A stretch of DNA of 64,000 nt, from positions 3,178,501 to 3,242,500 of the forward strand of contig CATNEN010000010.1 in the NCBI GenBank assembly GCA_950097015.1, given 5' to 3'. Position numbers and translations under genes: made by a program. The notes under the pieces were generated by a model. It saw only the letters and a list, made by a program, of their open reading frames with translations. It searched no databases and was not told where the DNA came from. Source of the stretch: Macrostomum hystrix (lineage: Eukaryota; Platyhelminthes; Macrostomidae). This document shows positions 44,267-54,544 of the stretch, piece by piece; the first letter of the stretch is position 1; each line of letters begins with the position of its first letter.

Positions 44267-44724
44267 ATGTCATCCCTGGGTGGGCGGCACAATGGCGGAG
44301 ATCGAGATCGAGATATCGACAGAGAGGATCACAACTCTGGCAACGACAAACCGATCTCGTGCCCTACCGTCAGTAGCAGCACGGATGTCGTGATTGGCAC
44401 TGAGCGACGTCGACGAAGGCACAGCTCGGATAGTAGTTCAGACTCCGATTTTGCTATATTCTGCCTTCACGTCAACGTGTTCAGTACGTATTGCATCGTC
44501 CAGGTGTCGTGCGCATTTACAATCAGAGATTTTCTATTGTGAACGCCAATCCGACACGTGATTTAGCCGGCCAATTGCAACTGCCGCAGCATGCGCAAGT
44601 GACCGATATACAGTCACCAATTGTAAGCAGTAGCAGCAGCATCAACAATGGCGGCACTGGCACTGAAAGACAGCGCGGCAATGCCAATCGTGCTGCTAAT
44701 AACCCAGATTTGAATGACATGTAG
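44267..44724 (+). pseudogene. Hypothetical protein of unit C with an apparent frameshift
   Basis: ATG 44267 opens a hydrophilic frame with Asp/Arg repeats (DRDRDIDRED), RRRRRHSSDSSSDSD and then FAIFCLHVNVF. Near 44480-44510 the coding character moves to another frame (VVRIYNQRFSIVNANPTRDL) that continues to 44724. The only obvious GT-AG intron there would be about 20 bp, too short to splice, so a frameshift is more likely. Ser/Arg/Asp-rich; no family recognised. It lies between the acidic repeat gene and the CARD-like gene. Confidence 0.4.
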
Positions 44725-45234
44725 CAATTCTTTTGTTAAGCACTGTTGCCATTAGTTATAATGAAATTAATTAACTGAATAATATAATTAAAAGTTGGTA
44801 TTTGATTAACACATCTAAGTATTCAAAGTCGACAGTTCATGATACCTGCAAATGTTTTAAACTACTTTTACATACACTAGCTCTCGTTCACCTTCACGTG
44901 GTATATTCAAAGCATAAGAGTTTGCCGTCACTATTGACAATATATTGTCGCGTTTACCATTAATCATAATCAGACGACTGATGAGATCAGTCAGTAATAA
45001 AATATTAATACGCGAACACAGATGTGTGCAGGTAGTCAACCGGTAATTATTAATACGGTTTTTATTAAATTTCACCAATACATATAGAGTATAAATATAT
45101 ATAGAATTTCATTGGTTGAACAAATAATCGTGCCATTCTACAATTAGTCTGATTTGCAAAGTCGCGAGAGCAAAAATAAACGTGTAAACTATAATACATA
45201 AAATTCTGCATATAAATTCTGTATTTTACAGCAT

Positions 45235-45615
45235 TCATTGTTCGATGTACCAATAGCGAACTCCATGTATGATGAGCTGAAGTTCAGCTTGGGCTTCCTC
45301 TAAAAGCTCTAGCACTTCGATGATGTCTTGTGCTTCATCGTCTCTTACACCAGTCACGGACAAGACAGCCTGATAGTCTTCTGCTGACCGGTGCTTTTGC
45401 AGCCATTGTTGAGTGCGCCGTAATAATAAACATAGCTCATTAGCGTTATACTCTGCATTTGGAACACCGCGTTGCAAACTAGGTAGTTGCTCGAAGCACC
45501 CTCGATGCGCTATGAACCGGCCAATGCAATCTATGCGACAGCTGAGAAAGAGTTGAAATACGCGCGGCTGAAGATACATTTGTACTAACTGCATCTGATC
45601 GGCAATTAACGACAT
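45235..45615 (-). CDS. CARD-like helical small protein, unit C (intact)
   Basis: Single exon, 126 residues, starting MSLIADQMQLVQMYL and ending HGVRYWYIEQ. All helical; hydrophobic spacing in RFIAHRGCFEQLPSLQRG, NELCLLLRRTQQWLQKH and EDYQAVL...AQDIIEVLELLEEA fits a six-helix death-fold-like bundle. It is the only unbroken copy among A, C and D. The divergent PGVL gene starts about 240 bp away, so the two probably share a bidirectional promoter. Possible role: interference with, or mimicry of, host death-fold signalling (inference only). Confidence 0.65.
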   Translation of the reverse strand: MSLIADQMQLVQMYLQPRVFQLFLSCRIDCIGRFIAHRGCFEQLPSLQRGVPNAEYNANELCLLLRRTQQWLQKHRSAEDYQAVLSVTGVRDDEAQDIIEVLELLEEAQAELQLIIHGVRYWYIEQ

Positions 45616-45856
45616 GTTCAGTCAGTTAGTAAATCAAGTAAAGCAAAAAATAGTTTTGTCTAAAAAAATTCTAAACTTTAATCAAAGCCCACATAGAGTA
45701 TATTTTTTCGAACACAGATGAGTCAGTCCACAGACAAATCCAATGAATACAGGCCAGCCAGGGTATTAAGAACAAGAAATTTTTTATCGGCCAAGAAATC
45801 AGCCCACAACCAAACTTCGCAAGCAAAGCAGCAACAACAGCACAACAACAGCAGCT

Positions 45857-46239
45857 ATGTCTACTTTCCCATTATTCCCGGCGGCGTTCCGGCACTACGT
45901 ACTGGCGTCAGCCGCCGCCGAGTTAGAAGACGCAATGAGATCAACCATGGAGGTGGCAATGGAGGTAGCGGCGGCGGAAGCCTGGACGCCGGAACGGCGC
46001 CGGGCTGAAGAAAATATGACAGCCGCTATACGGCGGGTCCGGGCGGCCATGTTACGCATGGCCCGGGCCCGTCGTATAGCGGCAGGGCTGGATCCATATG
46101 TGAGTAGTAGATTTTGATTCCTTTCATTTGAATATTTATGAACACATCTGAATTGTAACATCTAAGCTACTAAAGGAAACCTAACAAAATAAATGAAACC
46201 TAAAACCCATCTTTCATCCCGCAGCCGGGTGTCCTATGA
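45857..46239 (+). CDS. Basic helical small protein with PGVL mini-exon, unit C
   Basis: Exons 45857-46099 and 46225-46239, phase 0, 85 residues. MSTFPLFPAAFRHYVLASAA, then EAWTPERRRAEENMTAAIRR and RMARARRIAAGLDPY; the donor GTGAGT and the acceptor CATCCCGCAG are identical to units A and D, and the last exon encodes PGVL and stop with a synonymous change (GTC for GTG). No known family. Confidence 0.7.
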
Positions 46240-46796
46240 GAACCAGAGAACCTGGTTCAACACCAACAACACCAGCCGATCTGAGACATTCAATCGTTTC
46301 TCTTTGATAACTTTACCTCCTTTGTTATCTTACTGTCAATACTGATTGGTCATACATCTCTGATACTGATACTGAAACGGATACATAAATAAATCAAAAC
46401 AATAAAACTGATTAAATGATTGAATGATTAAATTATTCATGCTAATCTCGTCAATACGTGTTATGAATCGTTCTGTTATTTTATTACGTCTATTATTAAC
46501 ATTTGTGCGACAATAAGAACTCACTAACTGACAAGCAAAAAGAAACGAATTTTCGAGATGCATTATTCCTTGTACATTATTGTACATTATTGTACATTAT
46601 TCAGCCATATAAGTTAGTTGGATAAGTTTGAAAAAGTAAAGTACAAACGACGAATAAATTATTATACACTTTCGTATCGCTAAATATAAGATGTTACAAG
46701 ATGCACTTTTAAAACGTGCAGACTATAGGTATGTAGTGCATTAAATTGTGCGTATTTTACCAAAGACATGTCTGCTTGGTACAGCTCGATTTTTCG

Positions 46797-47140
46797 CTAT
46801 TTTTTATGTTCTTCGCATCCAAATTTTTCTTTCGAAAATACAGTCAGATGTTTTTGGCCGTAGACACAAAAAACGGCTGCATATAATTCATATTGTATGC
46901 AGTATTTTTGCAAAAGTTCTTTAAGTAGCGTGGCCATATCTATGGTATTTTCGCGAATATAGCCAGACATTTCATCTATAATTAGTATTTGCGCACTGCC
47001 AAAAACTTTTTCGCGAAAGTACATACGTATTCTTAAGTCAAAACGACTATGATCGTTGACTACTTGAGATCTGTGCATATTGTGCCAGTGGTAAAAAGGT
47101 AAGAAGGCTCTTGTGGAAGACAGTATCATTAGCCATCGTT
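46797..47140. repeat. Unit C segment with the P-element empty site and Rep traces
   Basis: 46797-46990 matches the unit D sequence that flanks the P element (GCAAAAGTTCTTTAAGTAGCGTGG is uninterrupted here). Further right, ATGATCGTTGACTACTTGAG (about 47050) and GGTAAGAAGGCTCTTGTGGA (about 47098) match the first codons of Rep A but in reversed order, so Rep survives only as rearranged scraps. Confidence 0.7.
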
Positions 47141-47142
47141 AC

Positions 47143-47214
47143 CATCGGGCCGTACGTTAGCCAGATTTCAGTTTTTTTCTGAAAGCTTTCATCTGGCTAA
47201 CGTACGGCCCGATG
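47143..47214. repeat. Perfect 24-bp-arm hairpin
   Basis: Arms CATCGGGCCGTACGTTAGCC(AGAT) and their exact complement, enclosing a smaller TTTCAG/CTGAAA hairpin with a T7 loop. The following GCTCTGCACCCGG...TTTCAAAATATAAAT stretch is repeated after the next hairpin. Confidence 0.9.
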
Positions 47215-47318
47215 ATAATGTGAGCATTAGCCAGCCCTGCTCTGCACCCGGACATCCCCGCGTTTCAAAATATAAATATACCGGACTGCTATGGTATTGT
47301 AGTGTATAGTGATTCGGT

Positions 47319-47460
47319 GTGACGGTTCAGTGGTTCACATACTGCGACATGTCACATACTGGTTGAACAGTATAATGTATTTTCGCGTCCTTCAACGGAA
47401 GCTGCTAAGATATCTGCTGGCTATGTGACATGTCGCAGTATGTGAACCACGAACCGTCAC
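47319..47460. repeat. Long hairpin with about 39-bp arms
   Basis: Left arm begins GTGACGGTTCAGTGGTTCAC; the right arm is its complement with a one-base indel. The loop of about 60 bp contains TATTTTCGCG. It is followed by the same GCTCTGCACCCGG flank as the hairpin at 47143. Confidence 0.9.
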
Positions 47461-47994
47461 ATTGCTCTGCACCCGGTCACCCGTTTCAAAATATAAATAA
47501 ATAATAAACAAAAATAATTTAGTGTTTGTAATTTGTTTAATTGTTAATAGTACACAACTTCTTATCTTGTTTATTCTATCATTAAAATAATATGAACTGA
47601 ACTGACTGGCGGTTATGCGGTTTACATTGGCGTTGAGACTTATTACAAGACCGACGTAATCGTAATCGATCAGTCTGAGATATTATGTTTGTATTTATAT
47701 TGCGCAAAACCTGAGAATAATGAAGTAGACTTAAAACTAAAATTGATGTAATAAGAATAGACAGTAGTGGAATAAAATCGCTTAGAATCAAATCGCGTAA
47801 AAGTTTAATTTTTTTAGTTTATTCTTATATCAACGTATATTAAATCAATCGATTAAATCAAGTTCAGTCTGAATTTATTATAAGTGAGTGAGTCGATTAT
47901 TCAGCCAGCCAGCCAGCCAGCCAGCCAATCAGCCAGTAGACAGACAAAGCAGCCCAATCTGAGTTGCACGCCGAGCCAATTGAATTGAATGAAA

Positions 47995-49488
47995 TCAATT
48001 GCCGCACAGACATTGTCGCGTCTTGATCAATCGGCCGTGTCTTGACACTGTCGTAGTCAATATATTGTGTGTGCATATACAATACGAGCGTCTAGATGCA
48101 TGCAAAGCATCAGTCGCAGGTATAGTCGATTGCGATGACTGCACATCACTTAATGACATTGCGACATCGTCGTCAAGGTCGGCGGTCAGAACCAATTCTG
48201 CTGCGGCATCGGCATCTCCTTGCGGCACTGTCACATCAGATAGCTGTTCATCAGAATCGTTGTTGACATCAGCAATGATGATCTCCATTGCGACATCAAA
48301 CATATCATCGATGTGACTTGCTTCGGAATGGGCAGCGAAATCCGATCCAGCAGCAGCAGCAACACAATCCGTATTGGTAGACAGAAATTGCATAGCGGCA
48401 GGTTGCATCAAGTCGAGCAGAATCTGCGCCATTTCAATGTCATCACCGTGACCGGATGATGTACCAATACACACTGACTGCGTGCTGACATTGGCTTCGA
48501 TGGAAACATCGGTCACACCGTTTTGTGCACTGACACCAACTGTCGCTGTTGTTACTCTTGGCGCACAGACAGGAATAAAAACAGGTAGCGGCACCGGAAC
48601 GAAATACGGCACCTCGACAGTTGGAATCGGCAACATAGGCATCGCTGGTGATCCGATTGGCTCAATTTGCAAAATTGGCATTGATGGCGATGGTACTGGC
48701 GAGTGATCCGATTGGATTGTTTCTGCTGCTGCTTCAATCGCATTGTGATTAAGCGGAGTAGATGTACAAATTGGATGCCGTACTGATCCAATTGACACAC
48801 TGTCCGCTTGGCTCACATGTTCAGCAGGCTCGTCAGTACTTGTTGCATAGATGATGCCTGATTCAGCTGCGCTATCTTCTATGATGATAGTTTCTGCTGG
48901 CTGCTCTGCTGCTGACTGCTCTGCTGCTGGCTGCTCTGCTGATGGCTGCTCTGCTACTGGCTGCTCTGCTACTGGCTGCTCTGCTACTGGCTGCTCTGCT
49001 ACTGGCTGCTCTGCTGCTGGCAGTCGACGGGCAATGTAGCGCTCGTGCATATAGTCGATAATCTCGCCGACCACAGCTGGTAGTGGATCCAGTTGTTCAA
49101 GCTGGACCACTTCGCCCATTGCCGCTGCTCCCGCCACTGCCACTGGCTTAGCTGGTTGGCCACCGACGCGACGCTGCGGATTCCGCTTACATCTATATTG
49201 ATGATGCAACATGTTGGACGTTATTTTGTTGCAATGCGGACACGCTAGCACACGTCCACCGGCAGCGACATCTACACCAGCCCGCTGTAGTTGCAGCATC
49301 TTCCAGACGGCACTTCCACGCTCCTTAACCGACGCGAATAGCGATGGCCTTTGACCAACAGGTAGGACTGTCCAGTCAAATTCGGCATGGACAGCTTTAT
49401 GCGCCTCTATAAAATGTCTTCGCATCATATTGGCGCGGATTTGCTGGCCGCAGAAATGGCAGAAGCGGAGTCCGTTGTTGTCTTCCAT
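47995..49488 (-). CDS. Zinc-finger protein of unit C, related to the recombinase N-terminus
   Basis: Single open frame of 497 residues. The N-terminus has FCHFCGQQIRANMMRRH and ACPHCNKITSNMLHHQYRC, matching the two finger modules of the unit B recombinase in order and spacing. The middle contains six or seven short (P/S)xAEQ repeats and acidic and proline stretches. No recombinase catalytic motifs follow; the frame ends in a Cys-containing tail (SYCICTHNIL). Either the catalytic exon has been lost or it lies in sequence replaced by insertions to the left. It could retain DNA binding and act as a repressor or competitor (inference). Confidence 0.6.
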   Translation of the reverse strand: MEDNNGLRFCHFCGQQIRANMMRRHFIEAHKAVHAEFDWTVLPVGQRPSLFASVKERGSAVWKMLQLQRAGVDVAAGGRVLACPHCNKITSNMLHHQYRCKRNPQRRVGGQPAKPVAVAGAAAMGEVVQLEQLDPLPAVVGEIIDYMHERYIARRLPAAEQPVAEQPVAEQPVAEQPVAEQPSAEQPAAEQSAAEQPAETIIIEDSAAESGIIYATSTDEPAEHVSQADSVSIGSVRHPICTSTPLNHNAIEAAAETIQSDHSPVPSPSMPILQIEPIGSPAMPMLPIPTVEVPYFVPVPLPVFIPVCAPRVTTATVGVSAQNGVTDVSIEANVSTQSVCIGTSSGHGDDIEMAQILLDLMQPAAMQFLSTNTDCVAAAAGSDFAAHSEASHIDDMFDVAMEIIIADVNNDSDEQLSDVTVPQGDADAAAELVLTADLDDDVAMSLSDVQSSQSTIPATDALHASRRSYCICTHNILTTTVSRHGRLIKTRQCLCGN

Positions 49489-49684
49489 TGCAGCTTAAAT
49501 ATAGTCGTTCGCTGGCTAGCCTGCTGAATAATCGACAGAGTGGTCGTTGTGGCTGAATTTTAATTATCGATTTGCGTGCGCGCGCGCATATATTTACCTA
49601 GCACTGCTCATATCCTGTACAGAGCAGCAGTCAGACACATAGACATAGACAGGCATCGTCAACTGGGTCTAAGCTATTTCCATA

Positions 49685-49995
49685 TATAGTATTTTCGCGA
49701 AAATACTGCTATGCTCTATAAACAAAGGTAAGGGCAGTATTTTTGCAAAAGTTCTTGAAGTAGTGTGCATGGCTACATCTTATGGTATTTTCGCGAAAAT
49801 ACTGCTATGCTATTAAACAAAGGTAGTTGGCGGTATTTTTGCAAAAGTTCTTAAAGTAGTGTGCGTGGCTACATCTTATGGTATTTTCGCGAAAATACTG
49901 CTATGCTATTAAACAAAGGTAGTTGGCGGTATTTTTGCAAAAGTTATTAAAGTAGGTAGTGTGCGTGGCTACATCTTATGGTATTTTCGCGAATG
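49685..49995. repeat. Array of about 100-bp units with an 18-bp palindrome, unit D
   Basis: Three full units and one partial, each with TATTTTCGCGAAAATACTGC, AAACAAAGGTAGTTGGCGG and GTATTTTTGCAAAAGTT. Very similar to the unit A array at 30420, and located between the zinc-finger gene and the CARD-like copy of D. Confidence 0.88.
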
Positions 49996-50584
49996 TAGAT
50001 ACGTATTCTCAGACAAAGTGACTTGTACTTTTTACCATCGACAAATTTAGTTATGCACTGTTGCCATTAGTTATAATGAAATTAATTAACTGATTAATAT
50101 AATTAAAAGTTGGTATTTGATTAACACATCTAAGTATTCAAAGTCGACAGTTCATGATGCCTGCAAATGTTTTAAACTACTTTTACATATTTTTACATAT
50201 ACTTTTACTTATACTATTTTACACTAGCTCTCGTTCACCTACGTGGTAATATTCAAAGCAAAAGACAGTTTGCCGTCTCTATTGACAATATATTGTCGCG
50301 TTTACCATTAATCATAATCAGATGACTGATGAGATCAGTCAGTAATAAAAATATTACGCGAACACAGATGTGTACAGCTAGTCAATCGGTAATTATTAAT
50401 ACGGTTATTATTAAATTTCACCGATGCATATATATAGAGTATAAATATATATAGAATTTCATTGATTAAACAAATAATCGTGCTATTCTATAATTTGTCT
50501 GATTTGCAAAGTCGCGAGAGCAAAAATAAACGTGTAAACTATAATACATAAAATTCTGCATATAAATTCTGTATTTTACAGCAT

Positions 50585-50935
50585 TCATTGTTCGATGTAC
50601 CAGTAGCGAACTCCATGTATGATGAGCTGGAGTTCAGCTTGGGCGTCCTCAAAAAGCTCTAGCACTTCGATGATGTCTTGTGCTTCATCCTCTCTTATAC
50701 CAGTCACGGACAAGACAGCCTTATAGTCTTCTGCTGACCGGTGCTGTTGCAGCCATTCTTGAGTGCGCCGTAATAATAAGCATAACTCATTAGCGCTATA
50801 CTCAGCATTTGGAACACCGCGCTGCAAACTAGGTAGCTGCTCGAAGCACCCTCGATGCGCTATGAACCGGCCAATGCAATCTATGCGACAGCTGAGAAAG
50901 AGTTGAAATACGTGCGGCTGAAGATAACTGACTGA
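50585..50935 (-). pseudogene. CARD-like small protein, unit D copy (start lost)
   Basis: The body and end (RGVPNAEYSANELCLLLRR, DEAQDIIEVLELFEDA, HGVRYWYIEQ) are intact, but the first part (MSLIADQMQLVQMYL in unit C) is deleted. Reading upstream, a stop is met before any ATG, so the original start is gone. Confidence 0.75.
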
Positions 50936-51159
50936 AGATGAAGGTTCAGTCAGTTAGTAAATCAAGCCAGCCTAAAGCAAAAAAAAATTTAAGTTATAAA
51001 AAATTTTTAAACTTGAATCAAAGTCCCCATAGAGTATATTTTATCAAACACAGGTAAGTCAGTCCACAAACAAATCAAATGAATACAGGCCAGTCTGGGT
51101 ATTAAGAACATGAAATATTTCTCGGCCAAGAAATCAGCCCACAACCAAATAAACAGCAG

Positions 51160-51265
51160 CAACAGCAGTAGCAGCCAGCAGTAGCAGCCAGCAGCAACAC
51201 CAGTAGCAGCCACCAGTAGCAACCATCAGCAACAGCAGTAGCCACCAGCAATAACACCATTAGCA
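51160..51265. repeat. CAG/CCA-rich low-complexity leader
   Basis: Expanded CAGCAG/AGCCA(C/G)CAG repeats lie directly upstream of the unit D PGVL gene. Shorter versions occur in A and C. Confidence 0.7.
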
Positions 51266-51273
51266 GCGAGAAA

Positions 51274-51638
51274 ATGAGTAAATTTCCGATGTTCCCGGCT
51301 GCGTTCCGCAAACACGTATTAGAAAGAGCTGCCGTGGAGTTAGAAGCAGCTTTGGAGGCTGCGAATGAAGCAGCGATTGCGGTGGCTGCAGCGGAGGCCT
51401 GGGCGCCGGGACGGCGCGTGGCGGAGGACGCGATGGCCGTAGCTATGCGACGGGTTAAGGCGGCCATGCTTCGCATGGCCAGGGCCCGTCGCATAGCTGA
51501 CGGGCTGGATCCCTATGTGAGTAGTAGCTTTTTAATTTTATTTTCATTTGAATATTTATTAACACATCTGATAACCGAGCTAACAAACTAAATGAAACCT
51601 AAAACCCATCTTTCATCCCGCAGCCGGGTGTGCTATGA
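51274..51638 (+). CDS. Basic helical small protein with PGVL mini-exon, unit D
   Basis: Exons 51274-51516 and 51624-51638, phase 0, 85 residues. MSKFPMFPAAFRKHVLERAA, EAWAPGRRVAEDAMAVAMRR, RMARARRIADGLDPY, then PGVL and stop. Splice sites are conserved with A and C although the intron sequence differs. It stays open while its CARD-like neighbour is broken. Confidence 0.7.
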
Positions 51639-52788
51639 GCCATGTGGCTGGCGAACTCTTGCAGCAGCACTGGGTTGTAGGGCACGACCCACCTAGCGTA
51701 GCGTAAGATTTGTTGGCAAAATCTAAAGTGACTATTCCCGAGTGCAGAGTTGCTGCTTGATAAATGCAGCTCAAAATGCACCTGACGGTTATTAGTTTTT
51801 ATAGTTTTCACAATAAATAACTTCTTATCTTGGTTATTTATTTTATCATTCAAATAATATGGTGTACATTGGCGATGAGACTTACTACAATAGCGACGTA
51901 ATCGTAATCGATCAGTCTGATATATAATTTCATGTAAAGTTTATACAAGTTCCTCATGTAAAAAACATTAATAATGACGAAGAACTTGAAAAAAGTAAAG
52001 TACAAACGACTAATAAATTATTACACGCTTACGTCTTGCTAGATATGCCAAGATGGGCAATTAAAACATGCAAACTGGGTATGTAGTGCATAAAATCGTG
52101 CGTATTTTAACATAGACATATCTGCTTGGTACAGCTCGATTTTTTCGCGATTTTATTCTTCGTATCCACATTTTTTCTTTCGAAAATACAGTCAGACGTT
52201 TTTGGCCATAGACACAAAAACGACTGCATATAATTCATATTGTATGCAGTATTTTTGCAAAAGCTCTTTAAGTCACAGATTCTATATTACCTAGATTGGT
52301 CACTCCAAGAGAAATCGTTCGTTCATCGAAAACCCAGTGTTTTTGCCACAGACACGAGTTAAATACTGCGCATTAATATATCTTTTTAGTAAACTATGTT
52401 ATTTGCCTTTAACGCTAGGCGAGCCAATATTGAGAAATGACTTTTAATTGGAGAAAACGCGAGTAACAAATTTCTAAGCCGAATATTTATTGAATGCGCG
52501 GAACAATAAAACAAATAAAGATAACATGGTGATTAAACAAGCAAGTATGACAGGCAAGCATGACAGATAAGCATGACAAGCAAAAACAGTATTCAAGAAA
52601 GCGTGTCAAATAAGTAAAATAATGAAGCACAGTGAGTACCCTAACCATGCATCATTTCACAACTTCTTGAGCTTGCGGTTAGCAATAGCGCGATCTCTTT
52701 CCTTCCGCACAGTCTCCATCTTCTCTCGGCACCACTGATGCAATCGCATGTGCACAAAAAGCCTTGCCGCTTGTGCATTGCTTTCGGC

Positions 52789-54503
52789 TCAATGTTCGAT
52801 ACAAAATGGAAGCTGCACACTAAATCGCACAAATCTGCCGATGATTCTTGCCCCAATGGCATCAGCAGCTGCTGCTGTTGACATTTCTCGACGAAAAATC
52901 TCCTCTATCTTGCAGAATATCGCAACACACGCGCTCGACGGCTGAGTAAGGCCGTATCGAGAGTCTTCAAAGTTTTTGTGGGCGAAGATTCGAGCAGGTG
53001 ACTCGTCTGTTACCAACTGATCCTTACAGCTGTCGCATGCAAAAATTTGCAGCTTCCGAAAAATCCATCCTCCGATGTAAGGGATTACTTCAGTAGCCTC
53101 CACTTTGTCGAATGCAATTTCTGTTGCAACGTCTCCATCTGCAGAAACTGCCCGATTCTGCTGGGGCTGCTCTGCAGCTGAAGTTGATGCAGCCGTGACC
53201 TTCTCACGTAAGTCACGAATCTCAACTGCCATGGCATAACCATCGTCCTCACAGTTTGTGCCATTCGCAAGCTTGCGTTCCATTTTGCCAGCACTGATGG
53301 ATCGAAGTGCACCGAGAAACGCATGCAGTTCCGGCTTCTCGTTGAAGCCATTGCGGCCTCTCACCATGGAGAAAAAATTCTGCAGCAGAAACAAGAAAGC
53401 ATTAACACTATATGTAACAACTGAAAAGCATTTTCAGGCAGATACCTCGACATGATCCTGGGAAAGGCGTCGAAGGCACAAATACGACACACCAGCTTCC
53501 GTTAGACCAAATGAATGATGCGCTTCGCTGACTCGATAGAAAGCAGCAAGCCTTCTTTAAACGGCATGGCTGCCTTACTCCTTCCACCCCTCACAGGCGA
53601 GAATCGCCATGTCAAAATGAATTCTTGCGCTGCTGACAGCTGGCGCAGTACCATCTCAGCGGACTCTTCGGTAACTGCACCTTTTCCATGCTTGCCGAAT
53701 AAACTAGCAGAGTCAAGAATGTCAAACATCTCGTTTACTTTCTCCACAAACTCAGCTGTCTGCAGAGCGGACTTCTCCATTCGATCATTATCAACCAGAA
53801 CTCGCATGCCTCTCGCAACGGAATGTACGTCCAGTATGAAGTACACGGGCTCGCCTGTAGTTGGATGTGGGAAGCTTGGCTGCGGCAAGGAGACCGTCTT
53901 CTTGATGTGCGCCCACTGTGTAGGCTCTTGATCAGTCACCACTGCCTTCACACAAATTTCTGCTTCATTGGCGGCCTTCAGGCATTCGTTGATGGCAGCC
54001 TTGAATTCCGGTTGTTTTTGGCCGTGGTAGACAAAGTAGCAGGCGATGGGCTGTTTCCACGGGGCCGCGATGCCTCGCAGTTGTGCAACAATGGCCTGAT
54101 TCGCCGGCTTTGCATTTTCCAACGCCTCGAATCCTGAAGCCAGTCCAATAATTGCATCGCTATTCTTGTCAAACCTGACTGATGGAGAGATGCGCATTCC
54201 GTCCAGGCAGAGCGTAGCGATCTTCTCCTCCCTGGACTTTCGTGAAAAGTAGGTCTTCAGTTCAGAAATGGTGAAGCTGCAGACTCCGGTATCCGAAAAA
54301 AATAATCGAATTCTGCGCTTCAGAACTGTTTCGGATGGAAGCAGAAGGCCTGATTGCTTGCGTAAGAACCGATAAGCAGCAGGACTCAAGTGGTGAATCA
54401 CAATGGCTTCTCGCACCTGCTTGCGATTCCAGCGCATACCGCGATTTCGAATTCGGCGTGTGAAGTGGGTGCGGGTTTTTGCAATCCGATGACCTGTCCT
54501 CAA
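52789..54503 (-). pseudogene. P-type transposase, core and C-terminal part
   Basis: Exon 54503 to about 53450 encodes the catalytic core: SPAAYRFLRKQSGLLLPSE, TLCLDGMRISPSVRFD, IAAPWKQPIACYFVYHG, ICVKAVVTDQEPTQWAHI and FILDVHSVARGMRVLV, in the order seen in P-element and THAP9 transposases. Near 53500 the frame breaks: a stop follows RIIHLV while the expected continuation (LCLRRLSQDHVE) is in another frame. A GT-AG intron then joins the exon 53392-52789 (NFFSMVRGRNGFNEKPELHA ... YIGGWIFRKLQIFACDSC), typical of the P C-terminus. At least one frameshift makes it a pseudogene. Confidence 0.85.
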
Positions 54504-54544
54504 GAGAGAAGGGGAGTGTGGGAATGGCGATAGAGTTAGAAGTC

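Larger units (their letters stand above)
44790..46650. repeat. Unit C module homologous to units A and D
   Basis: The leader from AAAGTTGGTATTTGATTAAC, the CARD-like gene, the PGVL gene and AAAAAGTAAAGTACAAACG match units A and D, but a different 400-bp stretch replaces the tail after the PGVL exon. The missing tail (GACGTAATCGTAATCGATCA) is found further right at about 47650. Confidence 0.85.
50105..52273. repeat. Unit D module homologous to units A and C
   Basis: Contains the leader, CARD-like copy, PGVL gene, tail with GACGTAATCGTAATCGATCA and the segment up to CTTTAAGT, where the P element is inserted. The unit resumes at 57590 for about 65 bp. Confidence 0.88.
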
